Shown here: positions 11,421-22,793 of the stretch, one piece after another
How the letters are laid out: each line of letters opens with the position of its first letter
Position numbering within the stretch: the stretch's first letter is position 1
From: Orychophragmus violaceus
Lineage: Eukaryota > Streptophyta > Magnoliopsida > Brassicales > Brassicaceae
NCBI GenBank assembly: GCA_030180135.1
Contig: CM058237.1
Coordinates: 103,989,904-104,053,903 of the forward strand
Reading direction: 5' to 3'
Length of the DNA stretch: 64,000 nt
Position numbers and translations under genes: made by a program
Notes under the pieces: model-generated
The model's database searches: none
What the model saw: the letters and a program-made list of their open reading frames with translations, nothing else
What the model was told of the DNA's origin: nothing

Positions 11421-12235
11421 TCTTGATTTCAGTGGGAGTTGTATTTGTTTTAGTTATGACATGATGTTCACAAAGACATAATAGTTATGTTATTTTTAAT
11501 GAAATTGTTTCAGCATTATTTAATTGTGTTAATTAAATATATATATATTGTCCCAAAGTAATTTATTACATTTTATAGGCCATCAAGTATGTGACTTGAT
11601 CATGAAACCCTATAAGCAATAAATGACATAAATTATAATGGTCCCTGGTCGAGGTTGTTAACGTGGGACATTAACAACCACGTGAGACTAGTATGTGAGG
11701 TGACTGATGACTATGTTTCATGGAGTCATTTAATAAGTGTATTAAAGTCAATCACATAGATATGTGTTAGAGAACACATTATCGGACTTGACCCGTTAAT
11801 GAGAACTCTACAAGATGTTATATGAGTGTCATAAGAGTTTCTCATTACGACTAAATAGAGTAGTCCTTAGACCTGAGTTCATCATGTCCTCTCTTATATG
11901 GATTGGTTCGTCTTGACTTTGTCAAACGTCAGCCGTAACTGGTGATCATAAAGACACTGATTAGGCGTATCATGAAATATGAAAGAGACATGGATGGAAC
12001 AAGATGGGATTTGTACCTCCTATATAACAGGAGTTAAATATCTCTGGGCCAATCGAAGATTTGATACTGGAAATGCGTGGCAGCGCTCAAACGAGGTGAT
12101 TGTCAGTCGTTTGTCTTATCAGTACAAATTGGGATTCGATAAACGTAATCTGGTTGAATAAGGATGACACAGTGCTTGCCTTATGCTAGATTGAGATATA
12201 GCTACAAAGGGATTAAAGGAATAGATGATTCCAGT
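11421..12235 (+). other. Copia-1 3' untranslated region
   Basis: About 815 bp between RNase H stop and PPT; no supported ORF. Blocks such as ggccaatcg.agatttg and gatgacac are shared with the same region of Copia-3 and, inverted, Copia-4. Confidence 0.8.
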
Positions 12236-12248
12236 ACAAGTGGGAGAT
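12236..12248 (+). other. Polypurine tract of Copia-1
   Basis: acaagtgggagat immediately before the 3' LTR. Confidence 0.85.
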
Positions 12249-12930
12249 TGTTGGGAATGTCCTGAAATCTACTGTACTTGCTCTAAGTGAAAGTCGTATA
12301 GTCGAGATGAGACAATCACATAACACTAGGTAGTCATAACGCTTTGCTAGAAGCCACTTATGATCAATGAGTTGAGAACTCATTGCTAGTGTTATATGAT
12401 CCTACAGGGTCACACACCTAAGCAAACTGGGCGTTAAAGACGAGGTTGATCATTAATGTAATGATCCAATGAATGCATATGTGATATGCATTCGATATCA
12501 ATGTTTTGGGGAAGCGTCGATCGTTGCAGTAGTGCATCGATCGATGCACTCGCGGATTAATCAGATTAATTCGGTTTAATCGTTGGTTAATTCCGTTGTG
12601 GTTTAAGCCGACATATATAAGATATATGGTCGACCTAAACTCGTCCCTACCCTAATTCACAGCCACTAGAACACAGATAGAAACCTCTCTGGAGATTAGA
12701 TCTCTGTAAGGCACTAGCATCCCTGCGGTCCAGTTTGTGTGCGTGTGGATACCAGTAGAGGCGCAGCATTTGAGGCGCTTCGTGATCTCGATTATCTGCA
12801 AACACTTCCGCTGCATATTCATCAGGTAATCTCGAGATCTGATAGATTCAATTATATGAACCTTAGATCCTAGGCTCGGAATTCAGACTAGGGTTGCTAA
12901 TCCTGATTAGAACTGCTAGAAATTCCTTCA
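12249..12930 (+). repeat. Copia-1 3' LTR
   Basis: 682 bp, about six differences by eye from the 5' LTR. Contains the CGATCG pair at 12515-12549. Followed by target duplication TGTGT. Confidence 0.97.
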
Positions 12931-13010
12931 TGTGTTCCTTTCTTTCTCTTGTACCTTTTTGCTTCAGAGTTGTGCACTATATATGAAACTCTTAAATTAT
13001 GGCCGAATCT
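12931..13010 (+). pseudogene. TIF3I1: eIF3i relic continuing after Copia-1
   Basis: After the target duplication, a pyrimidine-rich stretch ends in cttcag (acceptor AG 12966-12967). Then comes sequence whose translation includes ETLKLW-like residues. It could be a decayed version of the LWDMRTLTLLK segment that follows in eIF3i, but the match is poor. Taken with 5415-5698, Copia-1 would lie in a short intron. Beyond about 13010 nothing of eIF3i is recognisable before Copia-2 begins at 13055. Confidence 0.4.
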
Positions 13011-13054
13011 TCAGATTATAAATTTCATAATAAGAAGAGCCAAAATGCTATCTT

Positions 13055-13853
13055 TGTAAGACCGTAAACACGGACACTCTGCGTATGGTGAATGAACTGC
13101 GTAAGAAAAGAGGTTAAGGAAATGAGAACGGAGTCAAGACTATGAAGTCTCTTTCCTTAACTCGAATTATCACCCGCAGTGAGGCGGTTCTGTCGTGATA
13201 ATCGAATCCCAGGATAAAACCGTTATCGAAACGATTCCGCTATCACTCGGAAACGTTCCCAACGAACGAAAGTTAAACGATATACTCTCGAGACTTATAA
13301 AACGAAAATGGGAGAGATGAAGGAACAAAGCATTACGTTTGTTTTTGTGATCGTACGAGAAACTTTTTAATGCGTTAAGCATATATGAAACACGAGCTTA
13401 GCTCGGTTTATATAGAGGAAGCATACGAGAGATCTCGTTTGAAATGGAGAGTGGCTCAGCGTGTGCCGCAAGATGAGGTGGGGCGTTGCACGTGCGCGGA
13501 TACGCGCGCGGAGGCCCCTTCGGGGCCTATTACCAAGACCCAAGACCCAAGACCCAAGACCCAAGACCAAGCCCAAGCCCAAGCCCGGCCCGGCACGGCG
13601 GCGGCGGCGGCGCGCGCGTGTGGTCTTTCCAACCTCTCTCTCACACTCCATAGTGCAGTCCAACCATTTGAACAATGACATGAAAATGTCCATATATATA
13701 CAAGTGATAAATTTCCCATCTAAGCAATGTGGGATATTTTATACACTCCATTCCTCATTTAAAATATGAGCCCATGGCCCAACTTATTTCTCATTCATAC
13801 ACACATATTTTATAAAGCCCAAATACTTTATAATATGAAAATATGTTCCAACA
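13055..13853 (-). repeat. Copia-2 3' LTR
   Basis: 799 bp, minus-strand TGTTGGAACA...CTTACA. Includes a GC-rich block at 13496-13620 with (aagaccc)n and (ggc)n runs. A 245-bp middle section (about 13250-13495) is absent from the 5' LTR. Minus-strand CTATATAAAC near 13417 and TATATATA near 13695 are candidate TATA boxes. Short overlapping ORFs here are LTR noise. Confidence 0.9.
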
Positions 13854-13868
13854 ATCCCCCACATGAAT
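13854..13868 (-). other. Polypurine tract of Copia-2
   Basis: Minus strand ATTCATGTGGGGGAT just before LTR start TGTTGGAACA. Confidence 0.8.
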
Positions 13869-14514
13869 AGAAATTACTCTAAACACACGAAGACTCGACA
13901 GACTCGAAAGACATATACTAGACATTGACTTTACTTGACTAGACTAGACACTGACTTGACTAGACTAGACATACTTTCGAGAGTATATGGGAAAATGTAA
14001 CTGTGTCTGATAGGTAGAATTTTTCAGCTTTGAACCAATCATTTTTAATATCTGTCGGGTTTACTTGCCGGGAGGTGAACATGATGTCTTGAACCAACCG
14101 GAATTTTTATGTAAACCGAGACAACAGGTATCGCACAGCGACATTTTCTCGTAGAACTTTGTTCTCTATTTTTGTTCATTTTGGCCTTGAACATTCCTGG
14201 TTTTCATGAGTGAACTTGGAGAATATAGCCTATCTTTCATTCTCCTAGAAACGGCCCCATTTCACACTCACTAGGTGATCTGCCATTAGTTTCTTTTCAG
14301 AAGTATCCTGTCATACTCCACTATTGTGAAACTATGGAATCATTAAAAGCCAATGCTTATCCTTATTCTCATACAGGTAGCACTATTCATCATTCAAGGA
14401 ACTGGGTAAAGACATAAGTCTTGTAGTGCTCGATTTCATTTGAATTAGTTTTCCCTTTGAACCTACATCCTGGGATCTCCAGTCACGTAAGTAGGGTTTC
14501 CATCAAATTTCCTC
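13869..14514 (-). other. Copia-2 3' untranslated region
   Basis: Non-coding. The (ctagactaga)-like run near 13915-13965 is a short degenerate repeat. In a shifted frame near 14460-14515 the minus strand still reads a GNPTYVTGDP-like tail, so the end of pol has also suffered a frameshift. Confidence 0.6.
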
Positions 14515-17500
14515 TTAATTCGTAGGCTTCAAACCCATTCCTCTTGATGATTTTAGAACTTTATCTCGCGGCAACCCTTTGGTGAAAGGATCCGCTAAAT
14601 TGTCATTCGTTCTGATATAATCTACATGGATTATACCAGTGGTTATAAAGTTCCTAATGGATTTATGACGTCTCCTGATGTGACGGTTCTTTCCATTATA
14701 CAGGGTACTCTTTGACCGCAATATCGCAGATTGACTATCGCAATGCATACGAATAGCGGATACGGGTTTATCCCATTCTGGGATATCTTCCATCCAATTC
14801 CGAAGCAATTCTGCTTCGGCTGCCGCTGTGTCTAGAGCTACTAGCTCTGACTCCATCGTGGATCTGGCTTGAATTGTTTGCTTGGAAGATCTCCAGGAAA
14901 CTGCTGCACCCGCAAGTGTAAAGACATATCCACTCGTGGATTTTGAGTTTTGAGAGTCAGATATCCAATTTGCATCGCTATATCCCTCCAAAATAGCCGG
15001 TTCTTTACCATAGTGCAGACCATAGTTTTTTGTATGACGTAGGTAATTCAATACTCTAGTTATACCTTTCCAATGTTTATGTCCTGTATTACTGGTGTAG
15101 CGACTTAGTACATTTACTGCATGCGCTAAATCGGGTCTAGTACAATTTGTTAAGTATATCAGACTTCCGATTACCCTTGCGTACTCCAATTGTGAAACTG
15201 CTTCACCTGAATTTTTCTTTAAGTGAAGTTGAGTATCAACAGGAGTTTTTGATGTCCCTTCTGAGTAAGCCTTAAACCTCTCAAGTATATTTTCAGCATA
15301 ATGTGCTTGGGATAAGGTTATACATTCAGTAGTTTTAATGATCTTAATCCCTAAAACTACATCCACAAGTCCCATATCTTTCATATCAAATCTCTGTTTA
15401 AGCATGTTCTTAGTCTGATTGATCATGTCTTTGGTACTACCAATGATAAGCATGTCATCTACGTATAAACATAGCAAGACATATCCATGTGGAGTACTTT
15501 TTACATAGATACACTTATCCTACTCGTTTATGCTGAAACCGTTGGACATCATTACGTTGTCAAACTTTTCGTGCCATTGTTTTGGAGCTTGCTTAAGTCC
15601 ATACAATGATTTCACAAGTCTACATACCTTTTGTTCTTGTCTAGGGACAACAAACCCTTCGGGTTGCTTCATATAAATCTCCTCTTCTAATTCTCCATTT
15701 AGAAAAGCAGTTTTAACATCCATTTGATGGATTTATAGGTCTTTTAATGCTGCTATGCCGATCAGCATTCTTATTGAGGTTATTCTCGTTACCGGAGAAT
15801 AAGTGTCAAAGAAATCCAAACCTTCTTTTTGGCGAAATCCTTGAACCACAAGCCTAGCCTTGTACTTATCTACGGAGCCATCGGTTTTCAACTTGGTTTT
15901 GAAAATCCATTTACACCCTAGTGGTTTAAACCCTTGAGGTAGATCGGTTATCTCCCAAGTGTAATTCTGCATAATAGAATCAATCTCACTATTAACGGCT
16001 TCCTTCCAAAAAGGTGCGTTAGGTGTAGTCATGGCTTCTGTGAACGTATTTGGTTCATTCTCTAAAAGAAAGACCATCATGAAATCCTCGCCAAAGTCTT
16101 TTTCCTTACGAGCTCTCTTGCTGCGTCTAGGTTCATCTTGTAAGACTTCAGGAGCTGAAGTACCCAAAGTACTAGCTTCACTTTCATCTCTTTGCTCACG
16201 TGTCCGCTTAGGATTAGACTTATCTTTACACGGAAACAACGTTTCAAAGAAGGATGCGTTGCGAGATTCCATTACAGTATTTACATGGATATCCGGTATG
16301 TCCGATTTATGAACCAAAAACCGATAAGCACTACTATTGTGCGCATATCCGATGAAAATACAATCCACAGATTTCGGTCCTATCGTGACCTTTTTCGGAG
16401 GCGGCACTGCCACTTTTGCTAGGCACCCCCACACTTTCAAGTATTTATACGAAGGTGCAACACCTTTCCAAAGTTCATAGGGTGTCTTTCCGGTGACCTT
16501 GTGCGGAATTTTGTTAAGGATATAATTTGACGTAAGCAACGCTTCCCCCCACATGTTCTGGGCTAACCCAGATTCTTGAAGCATTGCGTTCATCATCTCT
16601 TTTAGAGTTCGGTTCTTTCGTTCCGCAACTACGTTAGATTCCGGTGAGTAAGGAGCAGTCGTTTGATGAATAATTCCATGTTCCGTGCAGAAAGCATTGA
16701 ATCGGCCATCATATTCTCCTCCTCTATCACTTCTGACTATCTTAATAGTCTTACTAAGTTGATTTTCAACTTCCATTTTATATTCCTTAAACTTATCCAA
16801 CGCCTCATCTTTGCTATGTAATAGATATACATAACAATATTTCGTATGATCATCGATAAAAGTTATGAAATACTTTTTCCCGCCTCTAGTTGGAGCATAC
16901 TTTAAGTCACATAAATCCGTGTGAATTAAGTCTAGAGGTGCGTTAGTCCTTTCAACTTTAGGCAATGGCGTTTTTGTGAGCTTAGCCTGTACGCATACTT
17001 CACATTTTTCTTTACTCATTTTGCATTTTGGGATTAGGTTTGAATTCATTAATCGGTTTATTGATTTATAATTCACATGTCCTAATCTTTCATGCCAAAT
17101 ATTAAAAGACTCAAGCAAGTAAGCAACGGACTTATTCTCATTCATCTCAGAATTGGTTACAACATTTGAAACATTTGCAACATCATTATTCTTAACTACA
17201 ACCTTATTCTTGTTCTTGTTCTTGGAGGTACTTGCTTCTTCCTTCTTGAGGACAGTCATGACACACATCTTGACCAGTCCATTCTTCACGAATCCTCTTC
17301 CCAGGTACATGCCCCACTTCTTGAGGTTGAGGGAATCAGCCTCGAAAATCACCGAGAAACCGGCCTTGCTCAGCAGCGTACCGGAAATCAGATTCTTCCT
17401 CATGTCTTTCACATGTTTCACGTTCTTCAACGTGATCTCCTGTCCTTAGGTCATCTTCAACACCACCGAACCCTTTCCCTCGATCTTGGAGACAGCCTTG

Positions 17501-18073
17501 TTGCCCATGAAGAGTGCCTCCTCAGGCTTGTTCTTCTGATAGGTAGTGAACATGGACTTGTCATTGCAGATGTGAGTTGTGGCACCAGTATCATACCACC
17601 ACTCATTGGTCTTCTCATCCACCATGTTAACCTCTGTTACCACAGCACAAAGGTCCTCCTCGGTCAGATTTGCCTGATACTTTGCCGCTTTATCCTTGGA
17701 GCGACACTCACTGGACTTGTGACCAATCTTTCCACAAGCGTGGCATTTGCCTTTGAAGAACTTTTTCTTGTCCTCATTGGGGGCAGGGGCGGACGAAGAT
17801 CCATTCTTCTTGAAGTTCTTCCCATTAGGCTTCAAAGGCGACTTAGCAACTGCTTTGCCCTTTCCCTTGTCCACATTTCCTTTGTCCTTGTTGTGGGTGG
17901 CCACATTCACACTGTGTTCACGGACTGAAACTCCATTTGCTTGACGGTTCCGATCCTCCATGTTCAGCCTCTGGATCAAGTCTTCCAGCGTGATGGCCTT
18001 CCTCTTATGCTTGAGGTAGTTCTTGAAAGTCAACCAACTTGGAGGAAGCTTCTCGATGAAACTGTTCACCGTA
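14515..18073 (-). pseudogene. Copia-2 gag C-terminus, protease, integrase, RT, RNase H
   Basis: A single minus-strand frame interrupted by in-frame TAA at 17446-17448, TAA at 15733-15735 and TAG at 15520-15522. It begins in gag (TVNSFIEKLPPSW). A zinc knuckle CHACGKIGHKSSEC follows, then protease YDTGATTHICND. Integrase has the zinc finger (HERLGH, CEVCVQAK) and core (IHTDLCD, TFIDDHTKY, VVAERKNRT). RT has MDVKTAFLNGELEEEIYM and LCLYVDDMLIIG; RNase H has YSDANWI and MHCDSQSAI. The frame is cut at its 5' end by the LARD insertion at 18078, so gag continues at 49019. Protein motifs differ clearly from Copia-1/3/4, so this is a different copia lineage. Not functional. Confidence 0.94.
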
Positions 18074-18300
18074 AAAATTGTAACATCCCGGAACCGGGAG
18101 TCTAACCACACCCTAAACGTTTGGGCTGTCTATGGGACCACAAGGCCAAACTTAAGATCATAAGTGGTCAAGAAGAGTGTTCTATGGACGGTAAAGGGTT
18201 AAGCTCAGCTGGAAGGGAGCTTAATCGCGTGGAATTCAGCTGGAAGGAGTGTGGTCAGCTCAGCTCAAGCTAGCTGAAGTGTTTAAGTGCGAAATGAGCT

Positions 18301-18325
18301 GGTCAGCTAGTGACACTAGCTGACC
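18301..18325. repeat. 25-bp palindrome shared by gypsy LTRs
   Basis: Arms GGTCAGCTAGTG and CACTAGCTGACC around one A. Identical copies at 39090-39114 (LARD 3' LTR), 50465-50489 and 54252-54276 (Tekay-like LTRs). Confidence 0.97.
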
Positions 18326-18414
18326 ATAAGCGAATGGGCACAAGTGGAGAGATGTGCCTTTTCGGCCAAAGGAGACACCCATTCGTTTGGGAAGTTTCAT
18401 GCGAATTCATGGCC

Positions 18415-18422
18415 TATAAATA
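18415..18422 (+). promoter_or_regulatory. TATA box of LARD 5' LTR
   Basis: TATAAATA in ggcctataaatagg, 90 bp after the palindrome. The 3' LTR has lost 11 bp here and reads cctataaagggg. Confidence 0.6.
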
Positions 18423-20282
18423 GGCCATGAAGGGGCCAATTTTCGCACACAATTTCAAGGGAGGAAGAAACCCAGATTTTTCTAAGGCAAAGGCCATTAA
18501 AATCGTGAGAATCAAAGAGAGTTGGAGGCCGGTTTCCTAGTGATAGAGTCGGCGGTTGTTAAGGAGTTTGGTGGTGGTTGTGGAGCGAGCAAGGCTGCAT
18601 CATGGCGGGTGAAACAAGCCGTGATCCGGGCAAGTCCACTTCGACCGCAAGGTTAGTCCGCGCCCATCCTTCTCTCGGTCTTAGGCCAAGCCGTTGGTCT
18701 TTGGCTGGTTAAGTGATGGCCGGATCACACGCTCCCTCCTTTCTATTTCTGGAACTTAGAACCGGGCTATGGCTTGACGGTTTTAAGGTCGGCTTGGGTT
18801 ATAAGCGCGATCGGCCAAAGGCCATGATCGCATTGGTTCAGTCCGACGAGCGGATTGATCACGCTACGAGTCGAGACTTGCGGTGTGCGTGGATCGTACG
18901 GCATGTCGGGAAGACATGGCCGGATCATGGATGATCGGACGGTGCAACAAATAAATATGACCGGATCATAGTCGCACACGGTAAGGACCAAACGTGAACG
19001 GTCGGGAGTTAGACCGGTCAGTCGCGGCTTGTCGGATGAGCATTGTCGGATCAACGGTTAAGTCGCGGGCCATGCACCGCGATTATGGATCGATAGTAAC
19101 CGTCCGCGGAACCATCACATCCGTTCGCGGTGAATAGTCGCGATTGTCCGTACCGGACATGCGTCATGACCGCGGAGCGTCAGCCGGACATACGCGATAT
19201 CCTTACGGATGATCGCTCGTCAAGTGCTAGACGGTTCATGGATATGTGCGCTGGACGGGACAGACGGACGGACTGGCGTGTGATCGCGATACGCGATGTC
19301 GTCGACACGGACGTCCGCACGGTCCATACGGACGTACGTGCGTTCGTACCGGACGAACGTTGGTACGCGATGGCATGCATACGGCGGGACGCGACAGACG
19401 CGCATCGCGCATGTACTGATCTGTCCATGTGGTTGGATGTACTGCCGAGACGCGGATCGCGGCACATGGTCTGACGCGTGTGATAACGGATCACGGTTAT
19501 GGCCGCGGATCCGGTTTGGTCGTGACGCGATTCAGTCTATGAACTTAGCCGATATAGAGAATTTAGAATGGGTTGGGTTTCGCGGTACACAGGTTGACGG
19601 TACAGTCGAGCGGACAGTCGCGGATCATCTCCGGATGGTCGCGTCTGTTGGCTGATCGTCACACCTATACGCGAACAGTCGCGTCTCTTCGCGGACTGAC
19701 GCAATGGTTCAAAGATCGTCAACGATCAGAACGTGCGGACAGCCGGTTGGACAGCGAACGCGGCATGACGCGAATGGCCTGACGAACAGGAACACGCTAG
19801 TGTTGCTGAGTACGCTTGGTAATGCTGCCGCATCCTCGTTGCGTCAAGCCATTGCGCTAATGGACTGACGATCGTGGTACGACCGAGAGACACTCGGTAC
19901 GACCCGATTGATCGTGTAAGGTCATGACAAATGACGACTTCATTAGACTGGACGGATTCATGTCCTTTACACCGTTGGGATTGATCAGAAGATCAACCGC
20001 GGTTAAGTTCGGGCTGACGAGAAGGCATGAGTTGGACCGTGGATTGGATCGGCGAGATCATGTGGTCGAAACGCGTGCGGACCGGTCGATCAGTCAAAAG
20101 AACTGGGTCGACGGCCGACGGTACGAACCACGGATCAGACCATCCACGGGAATGATCGAGAGGATCATTCCAACTATTGTACATATCGTTGTGGCTGGCA
20201 ATACTAAGGTAAACCGGTTCACGAACTGGTTAGACCTAAAGGACTTGGATCGGTCTAAGAGTCAAGTTGCAGGAAACACAAC

Positions 20283-21355
20283 TGATATATCATGGTTTTT
20301 ACCCATTTTATGCCATGATATAGATGTGTTTTTAGTGTCTTTTGTGTTCTTTTTAGTATGTTTTCAGGTTTAGACACATTTGGAGCAGAAGTGGAGATTT
20401 TGGAGCTGTTTGGTGTATTTTGGAGATTTGGTCCGAGAGACAGAGTTCACTGTCCAGTTTTGAAGACTGCGTCGATCGTTGCACACCTGCATCGATCGTT
20501 GCATATGCGAATGGGCCAGACTCGCCGATTTAATAAAGAATGCTGATTTTGCAGAAAAGCCCAGATATTTACACAGAAGCCCAAAACGTGTTTTAGCTAT
20601 TATATAAGGGTTTTTAAGCCATTGTTTAGGCTACGCTTTTCATTAAGTCTTATTTTATTTCAGAGAGAGTTAGGGGCTGATCCTGCTCTCGAAAGAGAGA
20701 GGATTTTGAACCCAGTTCTTTGTTTTATTTTATGATATTTGGTTTTCTATTCAAGATATTTTCTGTTTCGTTGATTATGTCTGAGTAGATTACCTGTTAA
20801 GTTTAGGGATTCTCATTAGGGATTTCATGGAGTTATAGTTTAATTAATCAGTAGGGATTCATATCTGCTAGTTCTTTGTTTAGGTTGTTCTTAATGCTTA
20901 ATCTGAACTGGCCACTTAGATTATGATGTTAGGCTGATTAATGCAGCGGAAGTTGGTTAATTTAGCTAGAAAGAACCTAGATAAGCAATTTAACTTCTCG
21001 CAAACGAAAGTTTGGTTTAATTAGATTGTGAACATATCAAACTTGGAATTAAAGCTAGTTTAATCTGTTAGTTCTCGCAAACGAAAGTTTGGTTTGCTGC
21101 ACTTAAACTTAGAGAATTCTCGCAAAGGAATTTGGTTAATTCTATATCTGTGTTTGAGTTCTAGAACAGTTTTTGATTGGATTTCGACTGATTGATTGCT
21201 TGTGTTCCTGATTTCCTGAGAACTCCCTAGACTTAACGCTTCGCTTCCTTGCTCACAAACTCGCCTGCTACTGATTTACTTTTCTGCTCTGCTTTTAGTT
21301 TAATCACCTTTGCTTTCTCCTAGTTTAATCTTTTCTGTTATTATCTATCGTTGAC
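20283..21355 (+). repeat. Element A 5' LTR, main part
   Basis: Matches 27326 onward with about a dozen differences by eye. Contains a CGATCG pair (cores 20473-20478 and 20493-20498) and TATATAAG at 20601-20608. Tandem phrases ctcgcaaacgaaagtttggttt occur twice (near 20996 and 21073). 21351-21355 (TTGAC) is the target site duplicated by B. Confidence 0.93.
20469..20503. promoter_or_regulatory. Paired CGATCG motif in element A U3
   Basis: gcgtcgatcgttgc and gcatcgatcgttgc, cores 20 bp apart, about 105 bp upstream of TATATAAG. The 3' LTR copy is at 27511-27547. Confidence 0.55.
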
Positions 21356-22568
21356 TGATATATCATGGTTTTTACCCATTTTAGACCATGATATAGTTGT
21401 GTTTTAGTGTCTTTTATCTTTGTTTAGAGTCTTTTACAGGTTTAATCAGGTTTGGAGCTAATTGGAGATATTTGGAGCATTTTGGGACTTTTGGGACGTA
21501 TTGGCCGAGAGATTTACCCACTGTCCGATTTATTGATCATGCATCGACCGACACACATTGTGCATCGGTCGACACACTAGCGAGATGGGCCGTACGCGTC
21601 GGTTTAACAAGTTATGAAGATTTGCAAAGAGGCCCAGAATAGTTCCAGTATTTACACAGAAGCCCCATCCGAGATTATGCCTATATATACTAGTTTTTGG
21701 TGTTTATTTTACAAACACTTTTACATTAGGCTTTGATACTATTAGCTAAGAGATTTCTAGAGCTTTTGGGGCTGATCTATTTCCTGTATTCACTTATTTT
21801 GGAGAAGATTTCGAACCCCTTTATCTATTTAATTTCTTATATGCAATCTATTATTTCTTTGATTATGTTTTCATTAATCATGTCTGAGTAGATCCACAGT
21901 TGAGTTTAGGGTTTCTCGCATAGGATTTCATGACTTGCTAGACTTGTTCAATTTCAGTTAAGGATTCAAACTATATCTGTTCTTCAATTTAATTGTGCTT
22001 AAAGCTAGTTCTAACCTGATCAATTAGAATCTAGATCTTAGGTTGCTAAATACGTCACGAAAGTGGGGTTTAGGAATCTGAACTAATTAAATTGGGCAAT
22101 TAAACTTTGCGCAAACGGAAGTTTGGTTTAGGATAATTGTGAACATATCAAACTTGGGATTAATGCTAGTTTAATCTGTTAGTTCTCGCAAACGAAAGTT
22201 TGGTTTGCTGCACTTAGGCTTAGAGAATTATCGCAAAGGAATTTGGTTAATTCTATATTTGTGTTTTGAGTTCTAGAACTGTGCTTAATTAGATCCTTGC
22301 TGAATGAACTGTCTGCTTGTCTGATTTCCTGAGAATACCCTAGGCTTGACGCTTTTAGTTTATTGCTTCTCAACCGTTAATCTCTGCTACTGTTTACTTT
22401 CTTGCTTCGCAATTTATTTACTTCACCATCTGCTTATTTCTAGTTTAATCTCTATGTTTCTGTTTCTATTGAGACCAAGTGTCCCTGTGGATTCGATAGC
22501 CCTATATACTACTTTTACATTGCTGTTCACTTGCAGTTTAGAATAGGGTAAAACTTAGAAGCCTATCA
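21356..22568 (+). repeat. Element B 5' LTR
   Basis: 1,213 bp. Motif pair at 21541-21576 and TATATATA at 21682-21689. Shares the start, end and several internal blocks with the A LTR. Confidence 0.96.
21541..21576. promoter_or_regulatory. Paired CGACCG/CGGTCG motif in element B U3
   Basis: Cores CGACCG at 21545-21550 and CGGTCG at 21566-21571 (21 bp apart), about 110 bp upstream of the TATA box. Copy in the 3' LTR at 25541-25576. A variant of the CGATCG pair. Confidence 0.5.
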
Positions 22569-22574
22569 AGTTTT

Positions 22575-22592
22575 TGGCGCCGTTGCCGGGGA
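22575..22592 (+). other. Primer binding site, tRNA-Asp (element B)
   Basis: TGGCGCCGTTGCCGGGGA matches the complement of the 3' end of plant tRNA-Asp, six bases after the LTR. Confidence 0.88.
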
Positions 22593-22714
22593 CTCTTTGA
22601 GTCTTCGATAGTTTCGAGCCTAGGGTTTTACTAGGAATTTTCGTTTTCTTTTTCGTTTTTGTTTTTTTTTATTTATTTTTGCTGATTTATTTTTCTGTTT
22701 TCTCTGATTTCGCA

Positions 22715-22752
22715 TTGCATCGATCGACGCTCTTCTTGCATCGATCGACACA
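22715..22752. promoter_or_regulatory. CGATCG pair upstream of element B ORF
   Basis: Cores at 22721-22726 and 22742-22747, 21 bp apart, between primer site and ATG. Confidence 0.5.
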
Positions 22753-22793
22753 CTTCGCAGAATCACCAAGAAGACTAAGAGATCATCAGGACG

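Larger units (their letters stand above)
5699..12930 (+). mobile_element. Copia-1: complete Ty1/copia LTR retrotransposon, coding lesions
   Basis: 7,232 bp bounded by two 682-bp LTRs (TGTTGGGAAT...CTTCA) and a perfect 5-bp target duplication TGTGT (5694-5698 and 12931-12935). Order is LTR, tRNA-iMet primer site, 1-kb leader, gag-protease-integrase-RT-RNase H in one frame, PPT, LTR. By eye the two LTRs differ at about six positions, so the insertion is recent. The frame has three in-frame TGA codons and a damaged gag zinc knuckle, so it is probably non-autonomous now. It splits the eIF3i relic at or just inside an intron. LTR sequence is related to Copia-3 and Copia-4. Confidence 0.97.
18079..20282 (+). 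repeat. LARD 5' LTR, first part
   Basis: Starts TGTAACATCCCGGAACCGGG. Very CpG-rich from about 18780 to 20200 (repeated cggac, cgcgga, gatcgg words). Broken at 20282 by element A and resumes at 28493. Long overlapping ORFs on both strands are a by-product of low stop-codon density in this CpG-rich sequence. Confidence 0.94.

Noticed and set aside
13385..13769. Four overlapping ORFs rich in Arg, Ala and Pro
   Set aside because: Produced by the GC-rich repeat block of the Copia-2 LTR; a related block recurs at 55945-56016.
19130..20373. Several ORFs of 80-150 codons on both strands (also at 39772-40234 and 47388-48125)
   Set aside because: They lie in LARD LTRs, overlap each other, recur in the other LTR with frame changes, and have no recognisable motif; the CpG-rich sequence has few stop codons.
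22575..22592. tRNA-like sequence tggcgccgttgcc
   Set aside because: Only the complement of the tRNA-Asp 3' end is present, as expected of a primer site; there is no cloverleaf. The same applies to the tRNA-Met matches.
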